In this document: piece by piece, positions 63,112 through 64,000 of the stretch
Position numbering within the stretch: the first letter of the stretch is position 1
How the letters are laid out: every line of letters starts with the position of its first letter
Assembly: GCF_023273875.1 (NCBI RefSeq)
Contig: NZ_CP096882.1
Coordinates: forward strand, 1,488,001 to 1,552,000
Length of the DNA stretch: 64,000 bases
DNA from: Pseudarthrobacter sp. SSS035
GTDB taxonomy: Bacteria > Actinomycetota > Actinomycetes > Actinomycetales > Micrococcaceae
Reading direction: 5' to 3'
Program-made: the position numbers and the translations under genes
The notes under the pieces: model-generated
What the model was told of the DNA's origin: nothing
The model's input: only the letters and a program-made list of their open reading frames with translations
Databases searched by the model: none

Positions 63112-63441
63112 TCAGGAATTTGCCTTTTGGTAGGCTTCCTGGATTTCAGCCTGAATTCGGCCTCGGCTGTTAACCGTGTAGCCGTTATCCCGCGCCCATT
63201 GACGGATCTGCGCGGAGTCGTTGGTACGGGGGCCTACCACCGCTTTGGTGCGGGTGGCTCTGCCGGCCGAGGTCTTGCGCCCGGCGGCAACAAAGCGCTC
63301 CAGGGCAGAACGGAGCTCGGCCGCGTTGGCCGAGGACAGATCGATTTCGTAGCTGACCCCATCGAGGCCAAAACGGACGTTCTCGTCCGCAGATCCCCCA
63401 TCCAGATCATCGACGAGGATGATGTTTACTTTCTGTGCCAT
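63112..63441 (-). CDS. lsr2: Lsr2 nucleoid-associated xenogeneic silencer
   Basis: 109 residues. The N-terminal dimer domain (KVNIILVDDLDGGSADENVRFGLDG, family match) is joined by a basic linker to the DNA-binding domain. That domain has IRQWARDNGYTVNSRGRI with the AT-hook-like RGR at 93-95. It binds AT-rich DNA and silences acquired genes. Confidence 0.97.
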   Translation of the reverse strand: MAQKVNIILVDDLDGGSADENVRFGLDGVSYEIDLSSANAAELRSALERFVAAGRKTSAGRATRTKAVVGPRTNDSAQIRQWARDNGYTVNSRGRIQAEIQEAYQKANS

Positions 63442-63586
63442 TAAATATGTCTTCCTCTTGGAAAGGTTCGGTTGTCAGAAAATGAGGATGTTCCTATTAA
63501 AAGTATGAACCTCTTAATGGCAACGCGTCAAAGCGTCGGATGGTTCCTGTGGAAATCCGCAGGAACCCGCAGAAAGCTCTTTCGAG

Positions 63587-63766
63587 CTATTTGTCCGTTT
63601 CCGGGTTCTGTTCGTTCAATGGCGCTGCGGAACGCGATTCCGCCTCGGCCTGGGCCCGCGCTTCGGCCTTACGCTCGGACTTATCGGCATTGAAGATGGA
63701 TTTCATGGCAAACCAGAAAAGCAGGCCGACCACGAGCGAGGGCAGGAGTACGGCTACATATTCCAT
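63587..63766 (-). CDS. Small single-pass membrane protein between lysS and lsr2
   Basis: 59 residues: MEYVAVLLPSLVVGLLFWFAM spans the membrane, then a charged tail of KSERKAEARAQAEAE and SAAPLNEQNPETDK. It starts two bases after the lysS stop, so it is probably co-transcribed with lysS. Regular codon use and the tight spacing support a real gene. Function unknown. Confidence 0.75.
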   Translation of the reverse strand: MEYVAVLLPSLVVGLLFWFAMKSIFNADKSERKAEARAQAEAESRSAAPLNEQNPETDK

Positions 63767-63768
63767 GA

Positions 63769-64000
63769 TTAGTGGCCTTCGGGCTTCAGAAGCGGGAAAA
63801 GGATGGTTTCGCGGATTCCGGCGCCGGTGAACAACATCACCAGCCGGTCAATACCCAAGCCGATGCCGCCCATGGGCGGCGCGCCGTATTCGAGGGCCCG
63901 CAGGAAGTCCTCGTCCAGCTGCATGGCCTCGACATCGCCCGCGGCAGCGTGCCGCGACTGTTCAGTCAGCCGCTCGCGCTGGATGACGGGGTCGATCAGC
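63769..64000 (-). CDS. lysS: Lysyl-tRNA synthetase, C-terminal end (continues beyond window)
   Basis: The last 77 residues or so of a class II lysyl-tRNA synthetase. Motif 3 is visible (MGGIGLGIDRLVMLFTGAGIRETILFP, family match), ending FPLLKPEGH. It charges tRNA-Lys. Confidence 0.95.
   Translation of the reverse strand, partial: LIDPVIQRERLTEQSRHAAAGDVEAMQLDEDFLRALEYGAPPMGGIGLGIDRLVMLFTGAGIRETILFPLLKPEGH

Overview
The window is high-GC actinobacterial chromosome. Protein signatures (Lsr2, DisA, ClpC, PxKF and DUF222-HNH proteins) and the gene content around radA, disA, mutY, clpC, lsr2 and lysS point to Arthrobacter or Pseudarthrobacter (Micrococcales). This is inference from recognised families; no database was searched.

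Layout. 0-5 kb: sugar and plant-polysaccharide genes (two aldo/keto reductases, a frameshifted epimerase, a secreted rhamnogalacturonan lyase behind a LacI-type operator). 5-10 kb: small stress/membrane proteins, a DM13 gene split by an IS30-family insertion sequence, and a DUF222-HNH gene with a duplicated leader. 10-19 kb: a glutamine methyltransferase, a secreted alpha-amylase broken by an internal deletion, then a minus-strand glucan group (DNA glycosylase, LacI regulator, malQ, SDR protein). 19-21.5 kb: an ANTAR regulator, tRNA-Lys and a structured RNA-like element. 21.7-34.5 kb: a phosphorus block with DUF47-Pit facing pstSCAB, then FUSC, radA, and phnDCE with a tyrosine-type phosphatase and a TetR regulator. 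34.6-39.2 kb: an orphan histidine kinase, a ketoacyl synthase and prfC. 39.6-45.9 kb: a variable interval of lipoproteins, a sigma factor with its membrane partner, orphan proteins and a scrambled nucleotidyltransferase pseudogene. 46-53.3 kb: disA, mutY, small membrane proteins and dhaKLM. 53.5-64 kb: an acetyltransferase, a VOC protein, a truncated AraC regulator, clpC, an AraC/SDR/DUF1772 group, a frameshifted PxKF surface protein, lsr2, a 59-residue membrane protein and the end of lysS.

Most striking is the mix of orderly housekeeping operons with local damage: an IS insertion, a microhomology deletion, an inverted and transposed gene fragment, and two homopolymer frameshifts. A family of 95-bp palindromic elements lies at 54.1-55.7 kb. 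Its third, diverged copy keeps an inner stem through three compensatory base-pair changes, and the elements replace the 3' end of an AraC gene. With the multibranched, T-tract-ended element ahead of the DUF47-Pit operon, it is the best candidate here for something not yet described.
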